DNA of 64,000 nt from the NCBI GenBank assembly GCA_002839645.1, contig PGYL01000019.1:1-64000 (forward strand). The letters are read 5' to 3'. The position numbers and the translations under genes were made by a program. Origin of the DNA: Methanomicrobiales archaeon HGW-Methanomicrobiales-2. Its GTDB lineage: Archaea > Halobacteriota > Methanomicrobia > Methanomicrobiales > Methanoculleaceae. Below are positions 41,588 through 50,388 of the stretch, in pieces. Below the pieces are notes generated by a model. The model did not search any database and was not told the DNA's origin. It worked only from the letters and a program-made list of their open reading frames with translations. How positions within the stretch are numbered: position 1 is the first letter of the stretch; every line of letters starts with the position of its first letter.

Positions 41588-42619
41588 TCAAGCCCTCCGC
41601 GATTCATAGAGCTGCCAGATTTTGCACGCTCCTTCGTGGCTGACCATGCAGGGGCCCACCGGGGTGCGCGGGGTGCAGGCCTTCCCGAAGAGCTTGCAGT
41701 CGGACGGCCGGGCGATGCCGCGCAGCACCTTGTCGCAGATGCAGGCAGAATGCTTGTCCACGTGCCGGATCTCGATATCGAACTTCTTCTGCGCGTCGTA
41801 ACCCTCGAACTCCGGCTTTAGGCGGAGGCCGGATGCCGGGATCACGGGGAACCCGCGCCATTCGACGTCGAACGGCTCGAAGACCTCATACATGAGGCGT
41901 TTGGCCTTGACGTTCCCCTCCCGGGTGACCACGCGCGGGTAAGCGTTGTCCACCCGGTGCACCCCCTCGTGGATCTGCTGCACCGCCATCAGGAGGGCGA
42001 GGAGGATATCTTCAGGCTCGAACCCGCCGACGACCTGGGGGGCCGGGAACTGCTCGTACTCCTCGTAGCCCATCACCGCGCAGACGTGGCCCGGGAGGAT
42101 GAACCCGTCAAGCGCCGCCTCCCCCTGACCGAGAAGCCACGCCATCGCGGGCGGGACGAGCCGGTGGCACGAGAGGATGGAGAAGTTTTCTGGCGGGCGG
42201 GAGAGGATCGTGGCGGCGACCGTCGGCGCGGTGGTCTCAAAGCCGACCGATACGAAGACGACCTCGCGGTCCGGCTCTCTTCTCGCGATCTCCACCGCCT
42301 TGTGGACGCCCTGCACCACCCGGATGTCGCCGCCGCTCGATTCAAGCGACCCCTTCGACCCGGGAACGCGTAAGAGGTCGCCGTAGGTGGCGATGGTGCA
42401 GTCCCGCTCCACCAGGTCGAGCGCGGCATCGATCTCGCCCTGCGGCGTGATGCAGACCGGACAGCCCGGCCCCATCACGATCTTGAGACGCTCGGGGAGG
42501 ATGCTCCGGAGTCCGGCCCGCGCGATCGCCGCCTCGTGTGTCCCGCAGATATGCATGAGCGTGATATCCCGGTCGACGAGCGCGTGGAGTGTCTTGAGTA
42601 TATCCTTACCAACCGCCAT
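41588..42619 (-). CDS. hypD: Hydrogenase maturation protein HypD
   Basis: 343 residues of HypD, which with HypC/HypE assembles the Fe(CN)2CO centre of [NiFe] hydrogenases. The signatures are LMHICGTHEAAI (catalytic Cys41-type CGTHE), VMGPGCPVCITP, FVSVGFETTAPT, and the [4Fe-4S] cysteines of the C-terminal half (SACICDKVLRGIARPSDCKLFGKAC, ending VGPCMVSHEGAC). No other hyp gene is adjacent in this window, so the hyp set is scattered, as in many methanogens. It supports a hydrogenotrophic lifestyle. Confidence 0.95.
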   Translation of the reverse strand: MAVGKDILKTLHALVDRDITLMHICGTHEAAIARAGLRSILPERLKIVMGPGCPVCITPQGEIDAALDLVERDCTIATYGDLLRVPGSKGSLESSGGDIRVVQGVHKAVEIARREPDREVVFVSVGFETTAPTVAATILSRPPENFSILSCHRLVPPAMAWLLGQGEAALDGFILPGHVCAVMGYEEYEQFPAPQVVGGFEPEDILLALLMAVQQIHEGVHRVDNAYPRVVTREGNVKAKRLMYEVFEPFDVEWRGFPVIPASGLRLKPEFEGYDAQKKFDIEIRHVDKHSACICDKVLRGIARPSDCKLFGKACTPRTPVGPCMVSHEGACKIWQLYESRRA

Positions 42620-42682
42620 GAATCCTCATACCTATCTCTCGCCGGTACGGCATATTTATGCCGGTAGCGATACCGGGTGGTT

Positions 42683-43615
42683 TCAGGCCGGTCGGTAGAA
42701 TACCCCTCTTTTTTCCTGCACCGGCTCGATCAGGGCCCGGGATTCGATGAGTCTCAAGCACTTTGCGACCTCGGCCGGACGGAGGCCGGTAAGGGCGACA
42801 ATGTCGTCTGGCGTGCAGGGCCGGCGCCGGATGGTCGCAAGGATGATCTCGACGGCGCCCTCAACCTCCGGCGGCATCGCCCGGCTCTCCGGTGCTGCCC
42901 CGATCGCCCCCGCGTTCTCGCCGAAGAACTCTGCGATCCGCTCGATAGCCCCGGGCGTTGCCGGCTGGACCCAGATCTCGGTGCCGGGCCTATCAAGGGT
43001 GTTCACCTGAACGCGGTCCGGGCCGATGGCGGCGACGGCGTCTTTCAGGCGCTGGATCTCATCCTCCGTGTCGTTCTCGCCCGGGACGATGAAGACCTCG
43101 AGCCAGACCTCGCCGGGGAACTCCCGGGCAAAGGTCACAACTCCTGCGAGCACCTGCCCGGCGGTGAGCCCGGGACAGGGGCGGTTGATCCGCAGGAAGA
43201 CCTCTTCGGAGACCGCATCGAGCGACGGCACGACGAGGTCCGCCTGCATGAGGGCGGCCCGGACCTCCGGGTCCGTAAGGAACGCGCTGTTGGTCAGCAC
43301 CGCGACCCGGTAGCGGGGATACCGGTCTTTTAAGAAGGCGATGATCTCGCCGATGCCTGTATGGAGCGTCGGTTCCCCGGAGCCGGCGAACGTGACGTAG
43401 TCGAGGTCCGGCGCCGTCGCGAGGTAATCGTCGAGTTCCGCGATGACCCGGTCTGTCGGGACGTATTCGCCCCGCTCGCAGGTGAGGTTGGTCGTTTGCC
43501 CGCACTCGCAGTAGATGCAGTCAAAGGCGCAGGTCTTGTACGGCACCAGGTCGATCCCGAGCGAGATGCCCAGGCGCCTGGAGGGGACCGGGCCGAAGAG
43601 GTAACGGTATGCCAT
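42683..43615 (-). CDS. Radical SAM protein with C-terminal winged helix
   Basis: About 310 residues from ATG 43615 (AYRYLFGPVPSRRLGISLGIDLVPYKTCAFDCIYCECG). The radical SAM cluster is CAFDCIYC (CxxxCxxC), followed by FAGSGEPTLHTGIGEII and VPSLDAV. The C-terminal region (ILATIRRRPCTPDDIVALTGLRPAEVAKCLRLIESRALIEPV) forms a winged-helix module. It belongs to the COG0731-like group of radical SAM enzymes of unknown substrate. The ORF-track start at 43642 adds nine residues with little support. Confidence 0.85.
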   Translation of the reverse strand: MAYRYLFGPVPSRRLGISLGIDLVPYKTCAFDCIYCECGQTTNLTCERGEYVPTDRVIAELDDYLATAPDLDYVTFAGSGEPTLHTGIGEIIAFLKDRYPRYRVAVLTNSAFLTDPEVRAALMQADLVVPSLDAVSEEVFLRINRPCPGLTAGQVLAGVVTFAREFPGEVWLEVFIVPGENDTEDEIQRLKDAVAAIGPDRVQVNTLDRPGTEIWVQPATPGAIERIAEFFGENAGAIGAAPESRAMPPEVEGAVEIILATIRRRPCTPDDIVALTGLRPAEVAKCLRLIESRALIEPVQEKRGVFYRPA

Positions 43616-43697
43616 GGGGTTATCCTGAGTACTCTCCGGCATGAGGAGTCATCAGGGTTCACCTGTCTGCAACGACACCCCCGGAGGCTCAGGCCCG

Positions 43698-44867
43698 CTA
43701 CGTCTCGGCGATCTTGAGCATCTTCTTGCAGAAGTGGTCGACCGAGGTGAAGACCGCTGTGTTGGCGCCGTCGTGAGCGCCGGCGGTGACGAACCCGAGC
43801 ATGTCGGAGTAGTAGTTCAGCGAGGGGTATTTTCTGCGGAACTCGTCGAGACAGAGGCCCGCCTGCACCCGCTTCCCCCGGAGAATGGCGTAGGTGTAGT
43901 CGATGAGACAGAGGACGTGCCCCGGCAACTTCTTCTCTTCGGCAAGTGTCCGGAACTCGTTGAACTCTCCTTCGCGGGGGAGGTAGAGGGCGGTCCGGAG
44001 GCCGTAGTAGACCGGCTCGGGGTCGTCGGGGAACCTCAGGAGCATGTCGCGGATGAGGCCCAGGGCATCGCCGAGGTCGCCCTGCTCGAACTTGAGGTGG
44101 TAGGCCTCCCGGTAGAAGAGCATGTCGTCGGTGAACCGGATGAGGCCGATCTGCAGCATCTTCACCAGCGCCACGTCGTTGTGCTCCTGTTTTGCCCGTG
44201 CAAGGCCGATCTCCAGGAACCAGCGGTTATCGGGGATCCACTCGGTCGCAAGGAAGATCATCACCCAGAACGGTTCGGCAAGCCACGGGTCCTGCTCGAG
44301 TTCCCCCCTGGCCAGCCGTTGCAGCCCCGGCCGCAGCTGCCCGAGTTCCTCCATGTACTGGCGTGCGAGTTTGAGGTAGTTCCACCGTTCGGCGGCCGAA
44401 TACCCGGGTTCGGCCGACCCTTCTTTGTAGAGGGCGTAGTAGCAGTAGGCGTACCAGCACCCCACGGTGGCATCGTGCTTCCGGTAGGGCTGGAGGTAGG
44501 CCGCGGCTGCAAGCGGCATCCCGAGCTTCATCAGTTTGACGGCGGCTGCAAGGTGGACGCCGGCTTTTCGCTCTTTCTTCCGCTTCATCCCGCAGGCAAT
44601 TTCGCAGGCGCGGTTGAGAAACTTGATCTCTCCTGCCCGCTTGCTGACGGTGAAGACCCGGAACACGATCGCATCGATGAACTCGTCATGCGCCGCATCG
44701 GGGATGGGGACGCCTGCACGGTCGAGGATCGTGACGACGTTTCCGAAGAACGAGGGGAAGTTCTCATCGATGGCTTCGGCATTGGACTCGATGAAGGAGA
44801 AGATCTCGGCCTTGGATCGGTCAAGCTGGTTTGCGATGACAACCTCCGGAATGAAGCCATCAGCCAT
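43698..44867 (-). CDS. Conserved helical-repeat protein, unknown
   Basis: About 389 residues from ATG 44867 (ADGFIPEVVIANQLDRSKAEIFSFIESNAEAID); the longer ORF from 45092 is read-in. The protein is almost all alpha-helical with TPR-like pairs (LKLARQYMEELGQLRPGLQRL, LGDALGLIRDMLLRFPDDPEPVYYGLRTALYL). The C-terminus carries a VDHFCKKMLKI segment. It has no signal peptide or enzyme motif. I do not recognise the family; a scaffold role is suggested only by the repeats. Confidence 0.65.
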   Translation of the reverse strand: MADGFIPEVVIANQLDRSKAEIFSFIESNAEAIDENFPSFFGNVVTILDRAGVPIPDAAHDEFIDAIVFRVFTVSKRAGEIKFLNRACEIACGMKRKKERKAGVHLAAAVKLMKLGMPLAAAAYLQPYRKHDATVGCWYAYCYYALYKEGSAEPGYSAAERWNYLKLARQYMEELGQLRPGLQRLARGELEQDPWLAEPFWVMIFLATEWIPDNRWFLEIGLARAKQEHNDVALVKMLQIGLIRFTDDMLFYREAYHLKFEQGDLGDALGLIRDMLLRFPDDPEPVYYGLRTALYLPREGEFNEFRTLAEEKKLPGHVLCLIDYTYAILRGKRVQAGLCLDEFRRKYPSLNYYSDMLGFVTAGAHDGANTAVFTSVDHFCKKMLKIAET

Positions 44868-45045
44868 ATCTATTCTATTGGAGGGAATTATCATAAACCA
44901 TCCGGATTGGTCGCCGGAGGGCTGCCCCGTGCAGGAGTGGAGCGCTGCGGCCGGCTCCGGTGAACGCATGCACCGGGATGGCACGGCGGGGATGGACCGG
45001 GCCACGGTCGCGTCGTGGGATGCCGGCAGGTGCATAATTCCGAAT

Positions 45046-45075
45046 CTATTTATCGTCCCGGCCGGAACATTCTGT
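45046..45075 (+). promoter_or_regulatory. TATA box and start region
   Basis: CTATTTATC (45046-45054) lies about 22 bp before ATG 45076, giving a very short or leaderless transcript for the TIM-barrel gene. Confidence 0.5.
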
Positions 45076-45807
45076 ATGTTTGGCGTCTCCACTTACTGCC
45101 TTCACCGCGAGCCGCTCTCTCGCGCGCTCGAGAACCTCGCTCCCATAACCGAATGCGTGGAGGTGATGGATGACGGGCTGCACTACCTGGAGAGCGCAGA
45201 GCCGCTTGAGAGTTACTCGTATCTCTACTTCATCCACGCGCCGTCCCGGGGGGTCAACATCGCAAGCATCCTCGAGCCGATCCGGCGGGCGAGCGTCGAG
45301 GTCCTGACGCAGACGTTCGCCGTCGCCGCCGAGGTCGGTGCGGACGTGGTCATCCACCCGGGCTACTACGCGTGGAGCGAGGAGCGGGAGCGGGCGGTGG
45401 GGAAGTTCCGGCAGTCGCTTTCCGAACTGACGGCGGCGGCCGACGAACTCTCGGTCACGTTCTTTGTCGAGAACATGGGGAACTGGGAGTACTTCTTCCT
45501 GCGCTCCTGCGAGGACCTGCCGCTCATCGACGGGCTCGGGCTTGCGCTCGACGTCGGCCACGCGAACCTGAACGGGTGCCTGGACTGTTTCCTCGCCCAC
45601 CCGGCGGCGCACTACCACCTGCATGACAACAGCGGCGGCGAGGACACGCATTCCCCTATCGGGGCCGGGACGATCGACTTTTCAGCCGTGATGGGGGCCG
45701 TCGCGAGGGACAACGTCATCCCGATCGTCGAGGTGGATACGCTTGAGGGCGTAGTCGCGAGCATCGGCGCTCTGGAGACGATCGATGCTGCTTCGCGGGG
45801 CAGATAG
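45076..45807 (+). CDS. Xylose-isomerase-like TIM barrel protein
   Basis: 243 residues from ATG 45076 (FGVSTYCLHREPLSRALENLA). It is a sugar phosphate isomerase/AP endonuclease family-2 TIM barrel with metal-binding positions in ADVVIHPGYY, FFVENMGNW, LALDVGHANLNG, HYHLHDNSGGEDTHSPIGAGTIDF and PIVEVDT. The substrate may be a sugar phosphate or a cofactor precursor. The ORF track's 44536 start is a shadow of the neighbouring minus gene. It is followed by tRNA-Thr on the same strand. Confidence 0.8.
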   Translation: MFGVSTYCLHREPLSRALENLAPITECVEVMDDGLHYLESAEPLESYSYLYFIHAPSRGVNIASILEPIRRASVEVLTQTFAVAAEVGADVVIHPGYYAWSEERERAVGKFRQSLSELTAAADELSVTFFVENMGNWEYFFLRSCEDLPLIDGLGLALDVGHANLNGCLDCFLAHPAAHYHLHDNSGGEDTHSPIGAGTIDFSAVMGAVARDNVIPIVEVDTLEGVVASIGALETIDAASRGR

Positions 45808-45848
45808 GCCCGGTCGCACCCGGTTCCTCCCCCGGCAGCACCGTAACC

Positions 45849-45856
45849 TTTTATAA
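45849..45856 (+). promoter_or_regulatory. TATA box of tRNA-Thr
   Basis: TTTATAAG about 31 bp upstream of the mature tRNA 5' end fits an archaeal promoter for the tRNA gene. Confidence 0.55.
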
Positions 45857-45886
45857 GGAAAAACTCCAACATGAATGGTGCGTCAC

Positions 45887-45959
<73 letters not shown>

Positions 45960-46012
45960 TTCTTTGTTCTGGTTCTACCCTCTGGGTAAATGTTTATATC
46001 CCTGTTCTCCGG

Positions 46013-46072
46013 CTCCTTGAACGTGAGGGCGATCCCCTGTCCGCCTGTTCCACCAATGACTGCTGCTTTCAT
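46013..46072 (-). pseudogene. 5' fragment of a Rossmann-fold protein
   Basis: A strong ribosome site (GGAGGCGACATC) precedes ATG 46072, which opens a frame KAAVIGGTGGQGIALTF. This is a dinucleotide-binding start like that of NADPH:F420 reductase or NmrA proteins. After about 18 residues it runs into non-coding sequence and the tRNA-Thr locus, so the rest of the gene is missing. The initiation signals are intact, so loss of the body may be recent. Confidence 0.55.
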
Positions 46073-46180
46073 GATGTCGCCTCCTGGCCTGCGCTCGTGC
46101 AGGCCGATTGCCCGGCAACTCTCTGCGTTGAGAAAGGGGAGATGAGAGGTCCGGACCCTTTCCTCTTAAACGACAGCTGT

Positions 46181-47032
46181 CTATCCTCGCTTCTTCACGA
46201 ACGTCCCCTCGTTGAGCTCGCGGAATGCCTCGCGGAGCTCCTCGTCCGTGTTCATCACGACCGGCCCGCGCCAGGCCACCGGCTCGCCGATAGGCCGACC
46301 CGCGACGAGCAGAAATCGCACGCCGTCCGGCCCCGCTTCTGCCCGGGCCACGTCTCCGGGGCCGAGCCTGACTGCGTGGGCGTTGCCGGGGGCAGTCCCG
46401 CCTTCACCAAAGGCCGCCGCTCCGGCGAAAACGTAGGCGAATGCCGTCATCGCCCGGTCCGTCGGGTGCCTAAAGACCATACGGGGTTCAAGCGCCACGT
46501 CCAGAAAGGTCGGGTCGGCCACGATCTCGGTCACCGGCCCTTGAGCCCCGCCGTGCTCCCCCGCGACCACGCGGACCGTCGTGCCGTCCCCGCGTACGAC
46601 CGGGATCGCGTCCCCTGCGATCTCCTGGTATCGCGGGTCCATCATCTTCTTCTCGGCCGGCAGGTTTACCCAGAGCTGGAACCCGCCCATCCGCCCGTCG
46701 ACGGGTTTCGGCATCTCCTGGTGAAGGATCCCCGAGCCGGCCGTCATCCACTGCACCCCGCCGGCCCCGACCGAGCCGGCATGACCCATGCTGTCGCCGT
46801 GCTCGACCTTCCCCTCGATCATGTAGGTCACCGTCTCCATCCCCCGGTGCGGGTGCCAGGGGAAACCGGCCAGGTAATCCTCCGGCCGGTCGCCCCGGAA
46901 GTCGTCGAGCATCAGGAACGGGTCGAACCGCGGGACCTCGGAGAATCCGAAGGCCCGCCGGAGCCGGACTCCGGCCCCCTCGAGCGTCGGCCGGGCTGTG
47001 AGCACCTCGACCGCTTCGCGTATGTCTGCCAT
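46181..47032 (-). CDS. Pirin-family cupin protein
   Basis: About 283 residues from ATG 47032 with two cupin domains: FDPFLMLDDFRGDRPEDYLAGFPWHPHRGMETVTYMIEGKVEHGDSMGHAG carries the pirin metal ligands (His-x-His and Glu/His), and QWMTAGSGILHQEMP follows. The C-terminal cupin (FAYVFAGAAAF, RFLLVAGRPIGEPVAWRGPVVMN) is typical. Archaeal and bacterial pirins may act as quercetin dioxygenases or regulators. The ORF-track start at 47059 is possible but GGGGGAGC fits 47032 better. Confidence 0.88.
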   Translation of the reverse strand: MADIREAVEVLTARPTLEGAGVRLRRAFGFSEVPRFDPFLMLDDFRGDRPEDYLAGFPWHPHRGMETVTYMIEGKVEHGDSMGHAGSVGAGGVQWMTAGSGILHQEMPKPVDGRMGGFQLWVNLPAEKKMMDPRYQEIAGDAIPVVRGDGTTVRVVAGEHGGAQGPVTEIVADPTFLDVALEPRMVFRHPTDRAMTAFAYVFAGAAAFGEGGTAPGNAHAVRLGPGDVARAEAGPDGVRFLLVAGRPIGEPVAWRGPVVMNTDEELREAFRELNEGTFVKKRG

Positions 47033-47141
47033 GCTCCCCCATCGATCCCGGGTGAGCATAAATTACCACCGGTGGGTGGAGGGAGCGCCCCGCATCGGCG
47101 GTGTAAGGCTGAGTTACGCCGTTTTCCCTGCCCTGCCGCCC

Positions 47142-47693
47142 TTAAGCCACGTGGCGTTTTACCCATGCAACATAGCGGTCTATCCAGTTCTGCAGGAACG
47201 GTTTACTTGCCTCGCCGATATCTCCCGCTTCATTAAAGAGGCCTTCCCGTACCTGGATGAACGCTTCAGGCTGGCCCTGCGTGAGCACGTCCAGAGCTGC
47301 GAGGATGTTGCGCAGGTGTTGCTGGGCCATGGCCGTCCCGGAAGAACCGGGAGAGACGCCCAGGATGCCTGCCGGTTTCCCGGCCCAGACGTTCCGGCCG
47401 TAAGGGCGCGAACCATGGTCGAGGACGTTCTTGAGGATACCGGGGATCGAACGGTTGTATTCGGGGGTCACGATCAGGAGACCGTCGGCGGCCTGGACCT
47501 CGGCCTTCATCCTTCTCACGGATGCCGCCTGGTTCTCGTCGTCATCCTGGTTATACGGCGGCAGGTCGCTGATCTGTATCTGGTTAAATGAGAACTCCGG
47601 AGGTGCCAGCTTCGCGATGGCGGTCGCAAGTTTCCGGTTGTATGAGTCTTTCCGGAGACTTCCGACGATAACGGCGATGCGGTACTGACGCAT
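47142..47693 (-). CDS. NADPH-dependent FMN reductase
   Basis: A 183-residue flavodoxin-fold reductase: RIAVIVGSLRKDSYNRKLATAIAKL (FMN phosphate loop), VTPEYNRSIPGILKNVLDHGSRPYG, GKPAGILGVSPGSSGTAMAQQHLRNIL. These segments match the chromate/quinone reductase (ChrR/YieF) group. It transfers electrons from NAD(P)H to quinones, metals or other flavin acceptors. The minus-strand pirin gene follows 110 bp downstream and may be cotranscribed. Confidence 0.88.
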   Translation of the reverse strand: MRQYRIAVIVGSLRKDSYNRKLATAIAKLAPPEFSFNQIQISDLPPYNQDDDENQAASVRRMKAEVQAADGLLIVTPEYNRSIPGILKNVLDHGSRPYGRNVWAGKPAGILGVSPGSSGTAMAQQHLRNILAALDVLTQGQPEAFIQVREGLFNEAGDIGEASKPFLQNWIDRYVAWVKRHVA

Positions 47694-48071
47694 GATCCGT
47701 ACTCATCCAGCGTGTGCATAAACCTAGCTCCGGTGCTCTTCTGCCCGGGATGCGCTCGCGTCCGCGCCTGAAACAGCCCGCCCGAAGTCGTGGAGGCGAA
47801 CCCCCGCCCAACCACTCCGCCCGTGACCGTCGGAGACACCCTCCTGCACTTCACCGGCACCCGCCCCGATCGCTGTGCGTCACCGGCGTCGCACGACGGT
47901 TTTTGTGCGACACCAGATGGGGTTTCATGTCGCACAAAGATTGTTGTGGGTCATGGATGACCCATAACCCCCGGGGTATGGTTTGTGTATACTCTGATAT
48001 ACACAACGAGCTTTGTGTATATCTGATCGGGGTTTTGATATACACAAAACCGTTTGCAGATATCAGGGTAT
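47694..48071. other. Intergenic region holding a palindrome array
   Basis: No coding sequence is supported between the FMN reductase and the decayed fic gene; the repeat-like minus ORFs (SLCISEYTQ, VYIKTPIRYTQ) are translations of the palindromes. The 3' half contains the four-palindrome array at 47902-48048. The upstream half is GC-rich and featureless. Confidence 0.5.
47902..48048. repeat. Array of four palindromes with shared TTGTG/CACAA ends
   Basis: Four palindromes follow one another: TTTGTGCGAC-N17-GTCGCACAAA (47902-47938), TTGTGGGTCAT-GG-ATGACCCATAA (47944-47967), TTTGTGTATA-N6-TATACACAA (47982-48006) and TTTGTGTATA-N17-TATACACAAA (48012-48048). Their outer five bases are the same or nearly so, while the cores differ (GCGAC, GGTCAT, TATA). 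They could be operators, DNA hairpins or a repeat type with changing cores. Confidence 0.7.
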
Positions 48072-49161
48072 TCACAACCGGTCCCCCTCGGTGATGGCGA
48101 GCAGGCGCGGGAAGGCATACATGCTCGCTCTTCGGCCCGCTCCTCGCTGCAATATCTGAATAATGTCGTTCTCCTCCAGGTCCTTGAGAATCTTTGCCCC
48201 ACTTACCTTCGGGATCGCTGCCTGCTCGTAAAACTCAGCCGAACTGAAGACCGGCGCCCCGAAGAGCGCATCGATCGCGGCGACTGCGTACTGCGATCGG
48301 GTCACCCCCGGCACCGTCCGCTTCATCTCGTCGTAAAGGTCGAGGATCGCCTTTGCCTTCTTGCCGTTCTCCCCTGCCTGCTCCTCGATGGCGTGGAGGA
48401 AGAACGTTATCCAGCCGTTCCAGTCACCGTCGCGGGAGACCCCGAGCAGTCGCTCGTAGTAGACCGGTCGATTCCGCTCAAGGTATGCGCTGATATAGAA
48501 CATCGGGCTTCCGATCAGCCCTTCTCGTACATGATCAACGGCACGAGCATCCGCCCGATACGTCCGTTGCCGTCGCAGAACGGGTGGATGAGCTCGAACT
48601 GCGCTTTCAGGACGGAGAGCTGGACGAGCACGTCCTTCTCCTCCCGTTGCAGGTATGCCTCCCAGTCCGCGAGCGCCCTGGGAACATCCTCCGGCGCCGG
48701 CGGGACGAAGATCGCGTGCTCTATGTGGGCGTCCCGGCCGATGAAGTTCTGGATATCCCGGATGCACCCCGGCTCCCGGAGAGAAGGATCCGGTGCAGGT
48801 CGCAGACGAGGGTGGTGTCCAGCCGCCGGGTCTTGAGGGCTTCCACCGCAGTATTCAGCGCTTCCCGGTAGTTGATGATCTCCTAGATGTCGGCACGAAC
48901 CGCACCATCGATCGGCTCCTTCGGGTTCGCCTCAAAGCGCAGGACGTCCTCAAGCGACGCCTGGGTCCCCTCGATTCTCGACGAGAGCACCGCCTCCTGC
49001 GTCAGGAGCGGGGAGAGGAGAAGCCGTGGGTTCGGGATCGCCTGGAGGACGCCGTCGTACCGGGCGAGGGCGCGGTTCGCCGACGCTATCTGCGGGATAT
49101 GGGCCTCCCAGTCGATCCCGGTCGGGGGCAGCGGCTCCGGGACGTAGGGTTGGACTGTCAT
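48072..49161 (-). pseudogene. Fic-family AMP-transferase, broken
   Basis: A full-length Fic protein can be followed through three frames. From ATG 49161 (TVQPYVPEPLPPTGIDW) comes the N-terminal inhibitory motif LSSRIEGTQ. An in-frame TAG at 48883-48885 is followed by EIINYREALNTAV. A frameshift near 48785 leads to REPGCIRDIQNF and, around 48555-48590, to the catalytic core AQFELIHPFCDGNGRIGRMLVP. A second shift near 48518 leads to GLIGSPMFYISAYLERN and the C-terminal wHTH. Fic enzymes AMPylate target proteins. The catalytic motif survives, but no intact protein can be made. Confidence 0.85.
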
Positions 49162-49576
49162 GCTGCTCCGGCCTCCTCACGGCTCACCGTGGATCCATCT
49201 GGGACAGGAAAACAGGCGATCTTCCGGAGTACCTCCATACAATTATCCGATAGTGCGAAAGGGTATTAACATTGATTGTTTGCAATCCGGACGTTCATCA
49301 GAGTTTATACCGTATATTCCACCGGCTTGCTGGTTTGCCGTACCCGATTCATCACAACCGGGCTCCCCGCTTCGGGGTTGGGAACGGGGATTGTAACCGC
49401 GTCATCGGTGCTCAGGGACAGCATCGTGCTCTTCCGGGTCATCGTGCCAGTGTGGGGGGCTGGCCGGAGGTGAAGGATGGAACGGTTGTCTGCCCGTCCG
49501 GATAGGGGACCCCGGGAACAACTTATACGAGCGGGAGCATGTAGGCTGCATGACCACCGGTGGAGGAGTTGAGGCT
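49162..49576. other. Intergenic region with hsp20 promoter
   Basis: The ORFs here are not protein-like, except for a weak hydrophobic stretch at about 49370-49470 that may be a relic. ACTTATACGA (49521-49530) is the likely TATA box of the Hsp20 gene, about 50 bp before its start. The rest is featureless. Confidence 0.45.
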
Positions 49577-50039
49577 ATGGCAGAGAATGAGGTATTGTGC
49601 CCGTTTCGGAGAGTATTTGGTCCGGGGATGTGCGAGACGCACAGGCGGCTCCACGAGCTGATGGCGGTGCCCGGAGAGCGGATACTGCCCGTGATCCGGG
49701 GTGCGGGGATCCCGGTCGATCTCCGGGACCTCGGGGATGAGGTCATGGTCGCCGCCGACCTGCCGGGGGTGGAGAGCAATGATATCACGATACGGCTCAC
49801 GGGTCCGGGCACGCTGCGGATCACAGTCCGGCGCCGGGAGGCCGCCTGAGGAGGAACGGGAAGGCTACGCTCTCAGGGAGAGGCCGTCCGGCGAGATGAC
49901 CCGGCTCGTGAACCTTCCGGCATGCGTCACGGAGGAGGGCGCGACGGCTGCACTCAGGAACGGCGTGCTCGCGGTGCGGTTGAGGAAGGTTCCCGGGGAG
50001 GAGGGGATCGAGATCCCGGTCCATGAAGAGGGCGAATAG
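49577..50039 (+). pseudogene. Hsp20 small heat-shock protein, frameshifted
   Basis: The first frame (ATG 49577, possible from 49550) encodes an N-terminal arm and the start of the alpha-crystallin domain, PVDLRDLGDEVMVAADLPGVESNDITIRL, up to RITVRRREAA and a TGA near 49848. The second frame continues without a gap: EEEREGYALRERPSGEMTRLVNLPACVTEEGATAALRNGVLAVRLRKVPGEEG. This carries the conserved C-terminal half of the domain and its A-x-x-x-NGVL motif. One base change restores the gene, so recent damage, sequencing error and programmed shifting are all possible. Confidence 0.75.
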
Positions 50040-50124
50040 GCCGGCGAGCTATAGATTCAGGAAGGCGAAGTCGAGGAGAAAACTTCAGGGGAGGGGGTGA
50101 CGGCCGGTCGGAGATGTGCAACCA

Positions 50125-50292
50125 GGAGGCGTCGTCTGTCTATTCGCCCAGCCGGAGGCTGAACGACCCGTCGCCGAGCATTCCGGTGATCGGTGTAAAT
50201 GTTCCCGGCCGGCGGAACTCAAGTGTCGTCCCGAGCGCGTCGCCGGCGGCGAGGCCGAGGAAGGGGCCGCGGTAGCGGTCGATCCTTGCCAT
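50125..50292 (-). pseudogene. ADP-ribosylglycohydrolase, N-terminal relic
   Basis: GAGGAGA precedes ATG 50292, which opens RIDRYRGPFLGLAAGDALGTTLEFRRPGTFTP. This is the start of DraG/ARH-type ADP-ribosylglycohydrolases. After GE a TAG (50140-50142) replaces the family's conserved Trp. The next codons still read TDDAS, the start of the metal-binding TDDT motif, and then the sequence decays. A nonsense mutation followed by 3' loss explains this. These enzymes remove ADP-ribose from proteins. Confidence 0.75.
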
Positions 50293-50388
50293 AGTTCTCC
50301 TCAGGCAGCTCCCGACAAAGGTTTCCGGTCTGCATCGGGAGAGCTGCAGGCCAGGCCCCGCTACAGCCGTCCTTTTGCAACCTCTCCT

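Noticed and set aside
47902-48048. CRISPR array
   Set aside because: The units are palindromes with changing cores, not identical repeats with unique spacers, and no cas gene is nearby. No CRISPR array was found anywhere in the window.
47851-48202. Small minus-strand ORFs with repeats such as YTQSSLCISEYTQ
   Set aside because: They are translations of the palindrome array and have no ribosome site.
48883-48885. In-frame TAG in fic as a pyrrolysine codon
   Set aside because: The same gene has two frameshifts, and no pyrrolysine genes are seen in the window; decay explains it better.
49276-49473. 65-codon ORF with a hydrophobic end
   Set aside because: It may be a relic of a membrane protein, but the stretch is too short and atypical to support a gene.
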